Assembly: GCA_017622845.1 (NCBI GenBank)
Contig: JAGAQJ010000010.1
Location: forward strand, 1 to 64,000
Direction of reading: 5' to 3'
DNA: 64,000 nt
DNA from: Lachnospiraceae bacterium
GTDB taxonomy: Bacteria > Bacillota > Clostridia > Lachnospirales > Lachnospiraceae
A model generated the notes under the pieces. The model searched no databases. It had not been told where the DNA came from and saw only the letters and a program-made list of their open reading frames with translations. The position numbers were made by a program, and so were the translations under genes. Positions 34,907 through 43,602 of the stretch are shown piece by piece. Numbering within the stretch: position 1 is the first letter of the stretch; every line of letters starts with the position of its first letter.

Positions 34907-36421
34907 TTACTGCTTTAAAAATGTCACGGAGCTCATACGGTCACGAATCCACTCGCGGTTTTCCTGTGTAACGCCATTGATGCTGTCTACCGGATGTGTC
35001 ACGAAATCATTAAAGTACCAGAAGTGGTCTAATGCTACGTCTTCTCCTATTGTCAGTCCCTGTGTCCCGGCAATCTGTTCTACGATATCCTGATATGCCT
35101 CCTCAACCCCGGCACAGTCCTCTCCGGCTTCATGCATATAATTGATATAGTAATTTATCATCATTGGATTATAATCCATAACATCTATCAGATTCGCAAT
35201 TTTGATGGCAGCGCCTTTTGCAGTGATTGTTCCATTGGCAAGCTCAGTTTCTATCTGCTTCTGTGTCCACCATGAGAGCGCATAAGCATAACGCAGTCTG
35301 ATTGGATTATCAAGGTCAGAAGGGTCGAACATATTGTCCGCTGTCTCTGACATCAGATTCCATGACTCTGTTCTTGACCATGCCTCTCTGCTTGTAAACT
35401 CATCAAAGGTATTGATGATTTTATCTGTATATGTCTTGTCAAATTCATCCTTTGCAGATACCAGCGAAGACGTATCGACATTGTATCCCTTCGAAGCTAA
35501 CTCATCTCCTAAAGCAATCGCATCTTCCATTTCCATCATAACCTGTCCGTAAATTCCGCCGGAAAGAGTAGAACCATCGAGCATATCTTTATGCTTGCCC
35601 ACAGCCGTTACATAAGAAAGATAAGCCTCTGTAACTCTGTCAGCAGCAAGACTTGTATCTCCTGCCTCCTCTGCCTTTGCGACAGACTGGTCAATGACTG
35701 CCTCAAGGTTATTCATACCGTTTACGATTTCTGCGTCAACTGTAATCCGGCTCTTAGCCTCCGCAAGCAGCTCATCCTCTTCGGCGAAAAGTTCATCCGG
35801 ATTCACATCAGAATCTGCAGCAGATGTCGCCTCCTCGCTGGCGCTTTCCGTTTCTTCCTCTGTGACTTCTACAGTGATTGTCTTATCTCCGGCCGGCAGA
35901 GAAATCGTTCCGTTCCATACCAAAAAGCACACAACGCCTGATGCGATTACAAGTATTCCTAAGATAACTGCTGCAATCACTAAGCCTGCGCCTGCTTTCT
36001 CCTGTTCCTTTGGCTGACCGGCAGCTTTTTTGTTTTTCTTTTTTGCTTTCTTGTTATTCTCCGGCGGAATAATATTGGGAGTTTCAACAATATTTCCATA
36101 CTGGTTTCCTGCAGCATTTGTCCCATTTCCTACATGATTGTTATGTACGCTCCGGCTGTTTGCAGAATTTGTATCTTCTGTAAATAAGAGTACGGTCTTT
36201 TCATCATCTTCTTGTGGCACTGCCGGTGTTATTGGTGTTCCGCACTTGGTACAGAATTTTGCTCCCGGCATCAATTCCGCACCGCATTTCGCGCATACTG
36301 CCTGAGAAACAGGCTTTGCCTGCTGATTCGCATTTGCCAGCGCTTCTGCAATATTGCAGCCGCATTTAACACAAAATCTGGCATTTGTGTTAATCTCATT
36401 TTGACATTTTGGGCACTTCAT
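34907..36421 (-). CDS. Double zinc-ribbon single-pass membrane protein
   Basis: This 504-residue protein starts with two zinc ribbons (CPKC...CVKC and CAKC...CTKC, residues about 3-70), a polar linker, a basic stretch, one membrane segment (about 168-190), and a mostly helical outside domain of about 300 residues. Similar zinc-ribbon membrane proteins are widespread in clostridia with no fixed role. It is the first gene of the four-gene operon. The start at 36421 puts GGAGGAG ten bases ahead; upstream codons to 36487 lie in a region with a GCAGCG/CGCTGC hairpin and are probably leader. Confidence 0.8.
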   Translation of the reverse strand: MKCPKCQNEINTNARFCVKCGCNIAEALANANQQAKPVSQAVCAKCGAELMPGAKFCTKCGTPITPAVPQEDDEKTVLLFTEDTNSANSRSVHNNHVGNGTNAAGNQYGNIVETPNIIPPENNKKAKKKNKKAAGQPKEQEKAGAGLVIAAVILGILVIASGVVCFLVWNGTISLPAGDKTITVEVTEEETESASEEATSAADSDVNPDELFAEEDELLAEAKSRITVDAEIVNGMNNLEAVIDQSVAKAEEAGDTSLAADRVTEAYLSYVTAVGKHKDMLDGSTLSGGIYGQVMMEMEDAIALGDELASKGYNVDTSSLVSAKDEFDKTYTDKIINTFDEFTSREAWSRTESWNLMSETADNMFDPSDLDNPIRLRYAYALSWWTQKQIETELANGTITAKGAAIKIANLIDVMDYNPMMINYYINYMHEAGEDCAGVEEAYQDIVEQIAGTQGLTIGEDVALDHFWYFNDFVTHPVDSINGVTQENREWIRDRMSSVTFLKQ

Positions 36422-36534
36422 TTTTTCATTCTCCTCCGCTCGTTTAAAAATATCGCAGCGCTTACGCTGCCTTTTATACAATAACATATTTCTTTCTTTT
36501 GTTCAATTTTTTCGCAAATATACCCCTGCACTCT

Positions 36535-36562
36535 GTAACAGTTCAGCCTTATGGATTATTTA
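36535..36562. repeat. R1 terminal fragment
   Basis: GTAACAGTTCAGCCTTATGG and the next bases match one end of R1 copy C. The partner end is missing. Confidence 0.55.
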
Positions 36563-36659
36563 GCCAGGATATCACTCATATTATAATATATCTTCGCAAT
36601 TTAATCATTAAAAATATCATATCTTTTTCCATCACATATTAAGATTGTTAACTCCAAAG

Positions 36660-37275
36660 TCAGAATCTGTTGTACTTACTCATTAATCCCTCTATTTTTT
36701 CCTTATCCAGAAAAATCAAGTTATTCTTTAAAGGGTATTCCGTCACACCTTCTATTATTTTTTCCACTGCGTTTTGTGTAAATTTCCCTGAAATCGCAAT
36801 AATAACTTTAGATACCCTTACTTTATTTCTTGAATACACATCATAATAGGGCATTGAAAAAGAGTCTTTCGCTTGTTGAATCAATTCGTTAATCTCTCCC
36901 TGAGCACCACCGGACACATCTCCATACTTTACCTGCACTCCATAATACTCATAATCATCAAATTCTGTTCTGCGTGCAAATGTAATATCTTTTCCAAATT
37001 CCTTGTTTCCATGATTATATTTTACATTCGCAAATCCCAACTTACGAAACAATGGAAGTAATATCTTAATTGTAAATTCATTTTCTTTTGCACAATCATC
37101 TATTTTAGAAAACGGAGAACCTAAAGAATGGACATCCCCTACCTCTTTTGAACGCTTCTATCACAAAAGAACACATACCATCTTCTTCATTAGAATACAC
37201 AACCGTTGCCATTTCTCTGCCTCCTGACTTTATATCCATATCTTCTATACCGGAATAAATCATCTGATTTTCCAT
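36660..37275 (-). pseudogene. Frameshifted restriction-endonuclease-like gene
   Basis: The start at 37275 lies one base after the stop of the ATPase gene. The first frame reads to about VIEAFK and then runs into a short unlike tail ending at 37105. The next frame, joined at the A4 run (37149-37146 on the minus strand), continues with SLGSPFSKIDDCAKENEF and into GKDITFARR and YYGVQVKYGDVSG, an Mrr/PD-(D/E)xK-like core in which GKD and QVK are the expected catalytic residues. Removing one A would restore a protein of about 204 residues. It may be a broken gene, a sequencing error, or programmed slippage. Confidence 0.6.
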
Positions 37276-37276
37276 A

Positions 37277-38530
37277 CTAAAACTCCAAACTATCTGCATT
37301 GAGCAGAAAATATTTCATGCCCATGAACACGAATCCTTCCTCATTTCTCCAAGGTCTTTTCGTTCCATTCATTATAACAATCTTCTTAAATGAATCCGGA
37401 ATATTTCGAAATGAATTAAGTTCCTGCGTCTGCTTTTCCTCAGAGGTCATATCATAAGCCACCTGAATGTAATATCTCTGACTGACCTGGTTCACTACAA
37501 AATCAACCTCTAACTGCTTATGAACCCTCTTTCCTTCACTATTCTTTGCAAATACATCCACAATACCAACATCCACATTGTAACCACGCACAAGCAGCTC
37601 ATTATAAACAATGTTCTCCATAATATGAGTCGGCTCCTGCTGTCTGAAATTCAGTCTGGCATTTCTAAGTCCAACATCCGAAAAATAGTATTTCAGATTT
37701 GCTCCTACATATTTTCTACCCTTAATATCATACCGGTCCGCTTTAGAAATCAAAAATGCCTCTGCCAAATAATCAATATGGTTAGATATGGTTTTATTGC
37801 TATAATTGATTCCTCGTTCACTTTTAAAGGTGTTTGATATTTTGGTTGGATTGGTAGGTGCTCCAATGGCAGACGCTAGTATATCTACCAAAGTTCCGAT
37901 TTCTTCAACATTTTGAATCCTGTTTCGCTCTACCACATCCTTGATATAAACATTGGTAAAAATATTTTTAAGATACTCAGCCTTCTGGCGTTCCACAGAG
38001 AATTGTGCCACTTGTGGTAAGCCGCCGTATATCATATATTCCTCCCACGCATCATCATAATCTCCATCAAAAGCAGCATAGAACTCTGCGAAGGACAACG
38101 GATAAACTCTGATTTCATCTCCTCTGCCTCTAAATTCAGTTACAATATCGCTAGATAAAAACTTAGAATTACTGCCGGTTACATACACATCAATGTTACT
38201 GATACGAAGCAAACTGTTCAGCACTTCCTCAAATCGTGGCATAAACTGTACTTCATCCAAAAGCAGATAATACTTCTGGTCGTCTTCCACCCGCTCTTTA
38301 ATATGCTGATAACACTTCTTTGGATCTCTCAGCTCCTCATTTTCAATGCCATCCAATGCAATCTCAATGATGTGGTCATTATCTACACCACTCTCCAATA
38401 AGTATTTCTTAAACAACACAAATAACAGGAATGATTTGCCGCATCTCCTGATTCCCGTGATAATCTTAATCATTCCGTTCTCTTTTCTTATCTTTAATTG
38501 TTCAAGGTATGAATCTCTCTTAATCTCCAT
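37277..38530 (-). CDS. AAA-family ATPase with DUF4143 domain
   Basis: This 417-residue protein has a Walker A GIRRCGKS near residue 26, a Walker B LLLDEVQ near 98, and the arginine-rich sensor region VYVTGSNSKFLS. The C-terminal DUF4143 half contains the QLEVDFVVNQ run, which resembles a nuclease-like core. These ATPases are common single genes in bacteria and archaea; their role is not settled. The start at 38530 follows AAGGAG. The frameshifted nuclease-like gene follows by one base. Confidence 0.88.
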   Translation of the reverse strand: MEIKRDSYLEQLKIRKENGMIKIITGIRRCGKSFLLFVLFKKYLLESGVDNDHIIEIALDGIENEELRDPKKCYQHIKERVEDDQKYYLLLDEVQFMPRFEEVLNSLLRISNIDVYVTGSNSKFLSSDIVTEFRGRGDEIRVYPLSFAEFYAAFDGDYDDAWEEYMIYGGLPQVAQFSVERQKAEYLKNIFTNVYIKDVVERNRIQNVEEIGTLVDILASAIGAPTNPTKISNTFKSERGINYSNKTISNHIDYLAEAFLISKADRYDIKGRKYVGANLKYYFSDVGLRNARLNFRQQEPTHIMENIVYNELLVRGYNVDVGIVDVFAKNSEGKRVHKQLEVDFVVNQVSQRYYIQVAYDMTSEEKQTQELNSFRNIPDSFKKIVIMNGTKRPWRNEEGFVFMGMKYFLLNADSLEF

Positions 38531-38656
38531 AATATGGCTCCTTGTTTTTGTGCATTGCACGAATTTTGGTAATGTTATTTTACTACTAAATTATTTTTAC
38601 TTCAATAGCCATTACTATTTTTTGTGCATTTGCGCTTTTTTATGTAGTGACTAAGC

Positions 38657-38705
38657 AAAAAGGACACCTGCGCCATGTCTCATTGACATGATGTAAGTAT
38701 CCTTT
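38657..38705 (-). terminator. Hairpin terminator after remnant gene
   Basis: AAAAAGGACAC (38657-38667) pairs with GTATCCTTT (38697-38705), with inner CATGTC/GACATG. The minus strand ends in a T-run. Confidence 0.6.
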
Positions 38706-38731
38706 GTAGCAACCTATCGCACATACGCTAT

Positions 38732-39100
38732 CTAAAGCTTTACATCAAAAATATTAGAAACCGTATCACCAATCCATATACTTTGTTTTACACCGAAACC
38801 TTTCTCTTGTCCAATATCATACAGACCACTATCATCAAAACCGATTTCAAGTACCAAGTCGTTTTTCTGATTCCAGCCATAATAAATGTGCCGTTTTGAT
38901 ATTTAACAGACCTTATATCATACCCCGTTGTATACCATTGACTTGTATCTTGGCATGGATACAAATAACTGTCCCTTGTCCTTGTTCTCCACGATTGCAA
39001 TATTGGTTATCTTAAATGAATCACCAAATACCACAGTGGCAAAGCCTTTCACATTTCCATTTTCTTTTTTCACTTCATTCACTTTAATTGCATACTTCAT
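38732..39100 (-). pseudogene. Truncated SpoVG-family gene fused to an unknown gene tail
   Basis: From 39100 the frame encodes MKYAIKVNEVKKENGNVKG and SFKITNIAIVENKDKGQLFV, then SMPRYKS, a SpoVG-type fold, but it stops at 38918 before the usual C-terminus. After two stops the same frame resumes with protein-like content (YYGWNQKNDLVLEIGFDDSG and more) and ends at 38732. I read this as a deletion junction between two genes. SpoVG-like genes of this type are often found on conjugative elements. Confidence 0.5.
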
Positions 39101-39171
39101 ATACATTCCCTGACAGATAATGGCGAGGAAACCATTTTCTCTGTCTTTTCCTTTCATCATATTGTTTTGTG

Positions 39172-39663
39172 TTATTCCCCATCCTCCGGTACGATAATCT
39201 CGCACTTTAAAGCTTCTATCTGGCTGATGGAAAGTCTGCCATTCAGCCAGTTGTAAAGAGCTGCTGTCATGCCGTCCTGTTCAAAGTAGATATATTCCGT
39301 TCTGTCCGCATCTGCCTCATATACTACCGTCACTGCCACATCCGGCATGAACATCTGCTCCTCTTCATCCCAGTTGCATAAAATTCCTTTGTGAAGCTGC
39401 AAGTTAAGCTGTGGCAGAAATACCCACCAGCCACTGACAATCAGCTGTGTATCTTCCTCTGTCTTTGCTATATCATCAGCCACATCAGAAAAATCCATTT
39501 CACTTAATAACTCCTCTGCTTCACTTAGTCTGCACATTCTATTCATCCACATCACCTGCTTGATGGACGCTTTCTTTGGTTCATGTGTATGAATCTTTGC
39601 TTTCCTCTTGGTATGGTTCACCATAGGCTTGTCATCGACCTTTTTGATTTTCAATTTTCTCAC
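39172..39663 (-). CDS. Integrative-element-type protein, chimeric, unknown function
   Basis: This 163-residue protein starts with GTG at 39663; a TTG at 39654 with AAGGTGAG five bases ahead is equally likely. Its first 35 residues (KIKKVDDKPMVNHTKRKAKI, then HTHEPKKASIK) resemble the opening of a small protein I associate with clostridial conjugative elements. The rest, with SGWWVFLPQLNLQLHKGILC and RTEYIYFEQDGMTAALYNWL, is different and not recognised. It may be a fusion left after element decay. No signal peptide or membrane segment is seen. Confidence 0.5.
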   Translation of the reverse strand: MRKLKIKKVDDKPMVNHTKRKAKIHTHEPKKASIKQVMWMNRMCRLSEAEELLSEMDFSDVADDIAKTEEDTQLIVSGWWVFLPQLNLQLHKGILCNWDEEEQMFMPDVAVTVVYEADADRTEYIYFEQDGMTAALYNWLNGRLSISQIEALKCEIIVPEDGE

Positions 39664-39693
39664 CTTCTTTCTACATCCATTACCAAAAAAGGG

Positions 39694-39729
39694 TAAAAAA
39701 TAGCCATCTGGATGGTTCGTCCAAATGGC
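39694..39729 (-). terminator. Terminator after the immunity-type gene cluster
   Basis: GCCATCTGGA (39703-39712) pairs with TCCAAATGGC (39720-39729), one mismatch, followed on the minus strand by two T-rich runs. It probably ends the long secretion-locus transcript. Confidence 0.75.
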
Positions 39730-39853
39730 TTATGTATATAATATTTATTTGATATCTTCCCTACAAACCGGAAGCTGTCGGGTTCTTTACATAGATAAAA
39801 TATGAATTTGGTGTAAACATATAAGTTTCTATACTCTTGTATCTTTCACATAA

Positions 39854-40102
39854 TCACTCGTAAATCTTTCCCATATACAACATCTTTGCAAAAGTTTTAT
39901 AATCAACATTATCCCAGTCAGTTTCTTTATCGAACTGAGACATATCATCTACCCAGCTTGCAAGTTGTCCAAGAAAATCTGTTAGCGTCGTATTGGTCCA
40001 CTCTTCTGGATGCTCATTTGCGTCCCTCGCCAATTCAACGACAAAGTTTAAGAAATCATCTATATCTTTAATATTGTTTATCTTCTCTACTGGATTATTC
40101 AT
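39854..40102 (-). CDS. Small acidic DUF7660-like protein, possible immunity protein
   Basis: This 82-residue acidic protein has no signal peptide. The run NEHPEEWTNTTLTDFLGQLA and SWVDDM resembles DUF7660-type proteins that sit among toxin-immunity genes. GGAGAAG precedes the start. It is the last of several small genes downstream of the lipase effector. Confidence 0.55.
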   Translation of the reverse strand: MNNPVEKINNIKDIDDFLNFVVELARDANEHPEEWTNTTLTDFLGQLASWVDDMSQFDKETDWDNVDYKTFAKMLYMGKIYE

Positions 40103-40147
40103 AACTTTCTTCTCCTTTCGTTGATTAAATATGAATTCAATTAAATA

Positions 40148-40414
40148 TCATTTCCAGTTATCTTCGCCATTTTTTCTTTGTATATAACAACCGCATGGCA
40201 TATCAAATACTTGTCCTATACTCTGATCCATCATATACGCAGAATATAATGATATAATTCGAGCATCTTCTTCAGCATGCTCTTCATCACATAAGAATTG
40301 CCACATTCCATCATCAGCATCATGTGATATATAGGTTATTGCTTTTTCTTTATCCATTACATGTCTACACACTATACAAGCTGTGTTAGGTGCATCTTCA
40401 AATGGGAAATCCAT
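40148..40414 (-). CDS. Small Cys-containing protein, possible immunity protein
   Basis: This 88-residue protein begins MDFPFEDAPNTACIVCRHVM, then continues with ISHDADDGMWQFLCDEEHAE and a final DMPCGCYIQRK. It has five cysteines that could bind a metal. The start at 40414 has GGAGG nearby; the frame is open to 40480, but those codons fall inside the R3 element. Family not recognised. Its neighbours suggest immunity. Confidence 0.55.
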   Translation of the reverse strand: MDFPFEDAPNTACIVCRHVMDKEKAITYISHDADDGMWQFLCDEEHAEEDARIISLYSAYMMDQSIGQVFDMPCGCYIQRKNGEDNWK

Positions 40415-40448
40415 TTTTATTCCTCCCCATAAACGGCAAAATCGGAAT

Positions 40449-40613
40449 CTAGTACAACGAATAATAAGTTTCTGATACATTGACGCAGAATGATTGTTTC
40501 ATATGCAAGGCGGAGGAATGAGACGTAGCGGTGGCTACGTCGATTGACGACAACGCCGCAGATGAAAAATCAGACAAGTCAAAGTGGCAGTTATTTATTA
40601 TTCGTTGTACTAG
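40449..40613. repeat. R3 intergenic element, copy 1
   Basis: A 165-base element has perfect 19-base inverted ends (CTAGTACAACGAATAATAA and its complement). The interior carries a GACGTAG/CTACGTC hairpin with loop CGGTGG, and a block shared with the copy at 56039-56203 in the opposite orientation. Its right end touches the stop codon of the gene at 40614-41003. Confidence 0.8.
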
Positions 40614-41003
40614 CTATTCATCCAAATATGAACAGTAGTATTCAATAAAGTATTTTATTATGGCGTTACGCTGTCCGTCTGCATCATTACTTAATAATGA
40701 CTCAATCCATTCTCCATCAATCATACATCCGACATCAAAATTGATTCCATACTTCGCTCTCTTGATTAACTCTGCATCAGAAGCATTCCCAATGCAGTAA
40801 AGATATCCGCAAAGAACTCTGATGTATTCAGAACTTCCTTCGTGATAGTTTTCTATTTCTTTTTGAATCAATTCTACTATTTCCTGCTTGGGGATTTTGT
40901 CAAAATCAAATCTGTATCTTTGAATTATGTTTTTTGCACGTTCTTCATTGTCATCAATATCGTCATCAAATTCTACCCAGTCAATCGGTTCAAATTCAGT
41001 CAA
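40614..41003 (-). CDS. Acidic protein, possible immunity protein
   Basis: This 129-residue acidic, mainly helical protein starts with TTG, eight bases after GGAGG. It contains FEPIDWVEFDDDIDDNEERA near the start and SSEYIRVLCGYLYCIGNASD in the middle. No known domain is recognised. Its place in a row of small soluble genes behind a secreted lipase is typical of orphan immunity genes. The R3 element begins at its stop codon. Confidence 0.55.
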   Translation of the reverse strand: MTEFEPIDWVEFDDDIDDNEERAKNIIQRYRFDFDKIPKQEIVELIQKEIENYHEGSSEYIRVLCGYLYCIGNASDAELIKRAKYGINFDVGCMIDGEWIESLLSNDADGQRNAIIKYFIEYYCSYLDE

Positions 41004-41050
41004 ATCAAGTTTCCTCCATAGCTCATTGAATGTGAATTCTATAAATATTA

Positions 41051-41371
41051 TTACAAATATTCATCAATAAATTGTCTTTCCAAAAACTCTTTTACTTTTT
41101 CAATCTTTTCCATCTCTACAAATCTAAGAAATTTATCTTCTTTATGACTATATGTCAAATGATAAATATGGTAAGTATCTTTTTCATCATCTGCCCAAAA
41201 TAGAACATCCTCGGGTTTCTTCGTATCTGCAGGAATTTTCCAACTGCGCCCTTCATACCCTGTTATCGGAACAATATCAACGGTATCGGAATAATATAGT
41301 AAAGCACTTTCACGCCGCTGTTCTGCCGTGTCACATAAATGACGCCTCAACTTTCCTGTCAACTGCATCAT
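41051..41371 (-). CDS. Small protein overlapping the lipase effector gene, possible immunity protein
   Basis: This 106-residue frame starts at 41371 inside the last 41 bases of the lipase gene. Its later part (GYEGRSWKIPADTKKPEDVL and FADDEK-like acidic run, then EKIEKVKEFLERQFIDEYL) looks like a real soluble protein. There is no good ribosome site, so coupled translation, or a lost 5' part after recombination, is possible. Function unknown. Confidence 0.5.
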   Translation of the reverse strand: MMQLTGKLRRHLCDTAEQRRESALLYYSDTVDIVPITGYEGRSWKIPADTKKPEDVLFWADDEKDTYHIYHLTYSHKEDKFLRFVEMEKIEKVKEFLERQFIDEYL

Positions 41372-42812
41372 AGCTGCTGACGCATTTCAAAAGATGTTTC
41401 TGCAGCTTCTGCATATGGGAAATATCAATATCAATTCCATTGCGCGCTATCATCAGTCTTGAGCGGTAGTACGCTCCTGATGCAGACCAGTATCTCAAGT
41501 CTCTGCGTATATCATCTATCTCATCCCTCATATCCTGCAGCAGCTTAATTTTCCCGTCCAGCTCCTGCGCATACTGTGAAACCCTGTCCAAATCAATCTC
41601 AATCTCTCCGGATACCTGCGCCGCAATATAATGATAATATAGTTCTGTTATTTTTGCGCCTAACTCCCTGCCTGCTTCATACATTTTTTCCGCAGCTCTT
41701 ATGATAAGCCCGATACCGCAGAACATGATATCCAATGGAATCTGCATGATATCATCCGGTCCATATAATTGCAGACCCTCAAAAGACTCTATAAAATCAT
41801 CAAAAAGCTCTATATATATTGATACAGGACCCAGTACTGCTGCCAACGCACTCTCATCACCCGCCATCACGCTTCCGTTTTCATCAAACTCCACATTGTG
41901 CGTATCATGCCGGAAGAACATCGCCTTTATCTTGGACATGAGCACGGAGAGCAGCTCACCCCCCGGATTCATGTGAGAATCCGTGAATGAGACGAATACA
42001 TTTTCATCATCATGTGCCTTGATAATCGTATCCTTCACACCGGGCAGCGGCAGCAGAAGCGATGCGACCCAGCTCCACTGATACCGCGATATCCGGTCTG
42101 ATGCCTTTGCAATATCTTCCCTGTGCGCATCAATATATTCCTTTGAAAACCCGGGACCGTCAAAACTGATTGCATGGTCTATCCTGCTCCTCATGGCAGC
42201 GGGTGCCGTAATTGTCATATGCTCGGCAAGATTGCCTCCAAGCGAATGCCCTGTCACGCTGAACGAGTCATATTTATCACCATATTGATACCATAGTTCT
42301 TCCATGTATTTTTCAGAACGTGCCTGCTGTGTTGTCAAATCATTGTTGAGCAGCCCCACATCCGCGACAACCCAGTCATTTATTATCTGCTGGAGGTTAT
42401 AGCTCTCAGAACCTCTGCATCCTATGATAGCATTACCGTCGCCGGTATCAATCAGCATGCCGTAATAACCTGTGTCTGTCTGATCATTGCATACATCCAC
42501 AACCTTCCAGTCTTCCCAGCCTGACAGACCGTTTGTCCCGTCCCCAAGCTTTTTGATGTTGCTTACTACCTGAAGCTGCTTTGTCAGCACTTTGCTGTTT
42601 CCGGCGTTGGCATAAGTATCCTTGAGTATGATATTGCCGTCATCCCCATATACCGGATTGCCGCTGCTGTCAAGCATTCCATATTTCATGATAATCTCGT
42701 TTACAACATCTCCGACAGACCTGTTTTGACTGTTGTCAAAATCCAAATAGGCAATCTGTGTTGCCATCATCATCTCCGAATCACTGTATACATATCCCAT
42801 TTCTATCCCCAT
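41331..42812 (-). CDS. Lipase-type effector with C-terminal WXG100-like domain
   Basis: This 493-residue protein has no signal peptide. The N-terminal half is an alpha/beta lipase domain (DUF2974/Mbeg1-like): GCRGSES near 132-137, the nucleophile elbow GHSLGG with Ser190, and a likely Asp in ISFDGPGFS near 218. The last 90 residues (about 403-492) are helical with RYWSASGAYY, a W-x-x-x-G turn between two long helices, as in WXG100/LXG targeting domains. The order toxin-first, targeting-domain-last matches the reversed lipase effector TslA of Staphylococcus aureus. An alternative start is 42800. A lipoprotein gene lies 28 bases upstream and is the likely immunity gene. Confidence 0.8.
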   Translation of the reverse strand: MGIEMGYVYSDSEMMMATQIAYLDFDNSQNRSVGDVVNEIIMKYGMLDSSGNPVYGDDGNIILKDTYANAGNSKVLTKQLQVVSNIKKLGDGTNGLSGWEDWKVVDVCNDQTDTGYYGMLIDTGDGNAIIGCRGSESYNLQQIINDWVVADVGLLNNDLTTQQARSEKYMEELWYQYGDKYDSFSVTGHSLGGNLAEHMTITAPAAMRSRIDHAISFDGPGFSKEYIDAHREDIAKASDRISRYQWSWVASLLLPLPGVKDTIIKAHDDENVFVSFTDSHMNPGGELLSVLMSKIKAMFFRHDTHNVEFDENGSVMAGDESALAAVLGPVSIYIELFDDFIESFEGLQLYGPDDIMQIPLDIMFCGIGLIIRAAEKMYEAGRELGAKITELYYHYIAAQVSGEIEIDLDRVSQYAQELDGKIKLLQDMRDEIDDIRRDLRYWSASGAYYRSRLMIARNGIDIDISHMQKLQKHLLKCVSSYDAVDRKVEASFM

Positions 42813-42840
42813 TGCTTATAACGCTTCTGTATTCTCATCA

Positions 42841-43581
42841 TTACCATTCCTTCATATATTTTTCACGAAACCCTGCTATTGTTGACTTTATCTCTGATTC
42901 CGCCATCGTAAATTTGCCGCACGCAAAATCAAAATTTCCAACAAGATAACAGGGTTCATTCCATACATAATCGGCATATTCCTTATCATGCTCTTTGAGA
43001 TATTGCTGTATCCCGGCAAGGTCGCGTCCGCTTACCAAATGAAGGCAAATATAACTATTATATTCCAAACAATCAAGATCAGCGGCTGCGTCAGCCAACA
43101 CTCTGTACAGTGCATTCACATCAAGCTCATCAGGATTGTAGTTTATACAGATGCGGAAACTGTCCATCGGAAATTTCTCCATATACTGCTCTATCGTCAT
43201 ATTCGTATCAAAGAATCCATAGACCGGCAGCGCAGGTACCGTATTGATTAAATATGTTCCATTGAGATTGTCCATTTTCCTTGCCACGCGGTCTGAAATC
43301 TTCCGGCATAGCAGCTTGATGGCATAATCATCGGATTCCCCTTCCCCTTCAAAGTCAACGCTTGCACGGACAAGCATATCAGGATCGTCTTCCGGGTATG
43401 CCAGCACCTCATAATATCCGTCAAAAATATTGCGCGATATCACGCGCTCAACCTGAAATGATATGCCATATCTGTCTTCCAGTCTCCGCTCTGCCTTCTT
43501 TTCATATGCTCCTGTCATTGCGCATCCCACCGTTCCCATCATCATCACTCCTGCCATACACAGCAATATCAATTTCTTCAT
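42841..43581 (-). CDS. Lipoprotein, probable immunity protein for the lipase effector
   Basis: This 246-residue protein has a signal peptide ending in a lipobox (GTVGCAM, Cys about residue 20), so it is anchored outside the membrane. The mature part has strand-rich segments such as RYGISFQVERVISRN and DGYYEVLAYPEDDPDMLV, a pattern that could form a cystatin-like sheet. A secreted lipase that attacks membranes would need an outside-facing inhibitor, and TslA in S. aureus is blocked by a lipoprotein, TilA. The adjacent position supports the same role; no sequence identity is claimed. Confidence 0.7.
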   Translation of the reverse strand: MKKLILLCMAGVMMMGTVGCAMTGAYEKKAERRLEDRYGISFQVERVISRNIFDGYYEVLAYPEDDPDMLVRASVDFEGEGESDDYAIKLLCRKISDRVARKMDNLNGTYLINTVPALPVYGFFDTNMTIEQYMEKFPMDSFRICINYNPDELDVNALYRVLADAAADLDCLEYNSYICLHLVSGRDLAGIQQYLKEHDKEYADYVWNEPCYLVGNFDFACGKFTMAESEIKSTIAGFREKYMKEW

Positions 43582-43602
43582 AATCCTCCCTCATGCCGTT
43601 CT

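Noticed and set aside
37105..37299. Separate 64-residue gene
   Set aside because: Its start is that of the nuclease-like gene and its tail is out of frame after an A-run; treated as part of the frameshifted gene.
40415..40480. N-terminal extension of the Cys-containing small protein
   Set aside because: The codons derive from the R3 terminal repeat; the downstream ATG has GGAGG.
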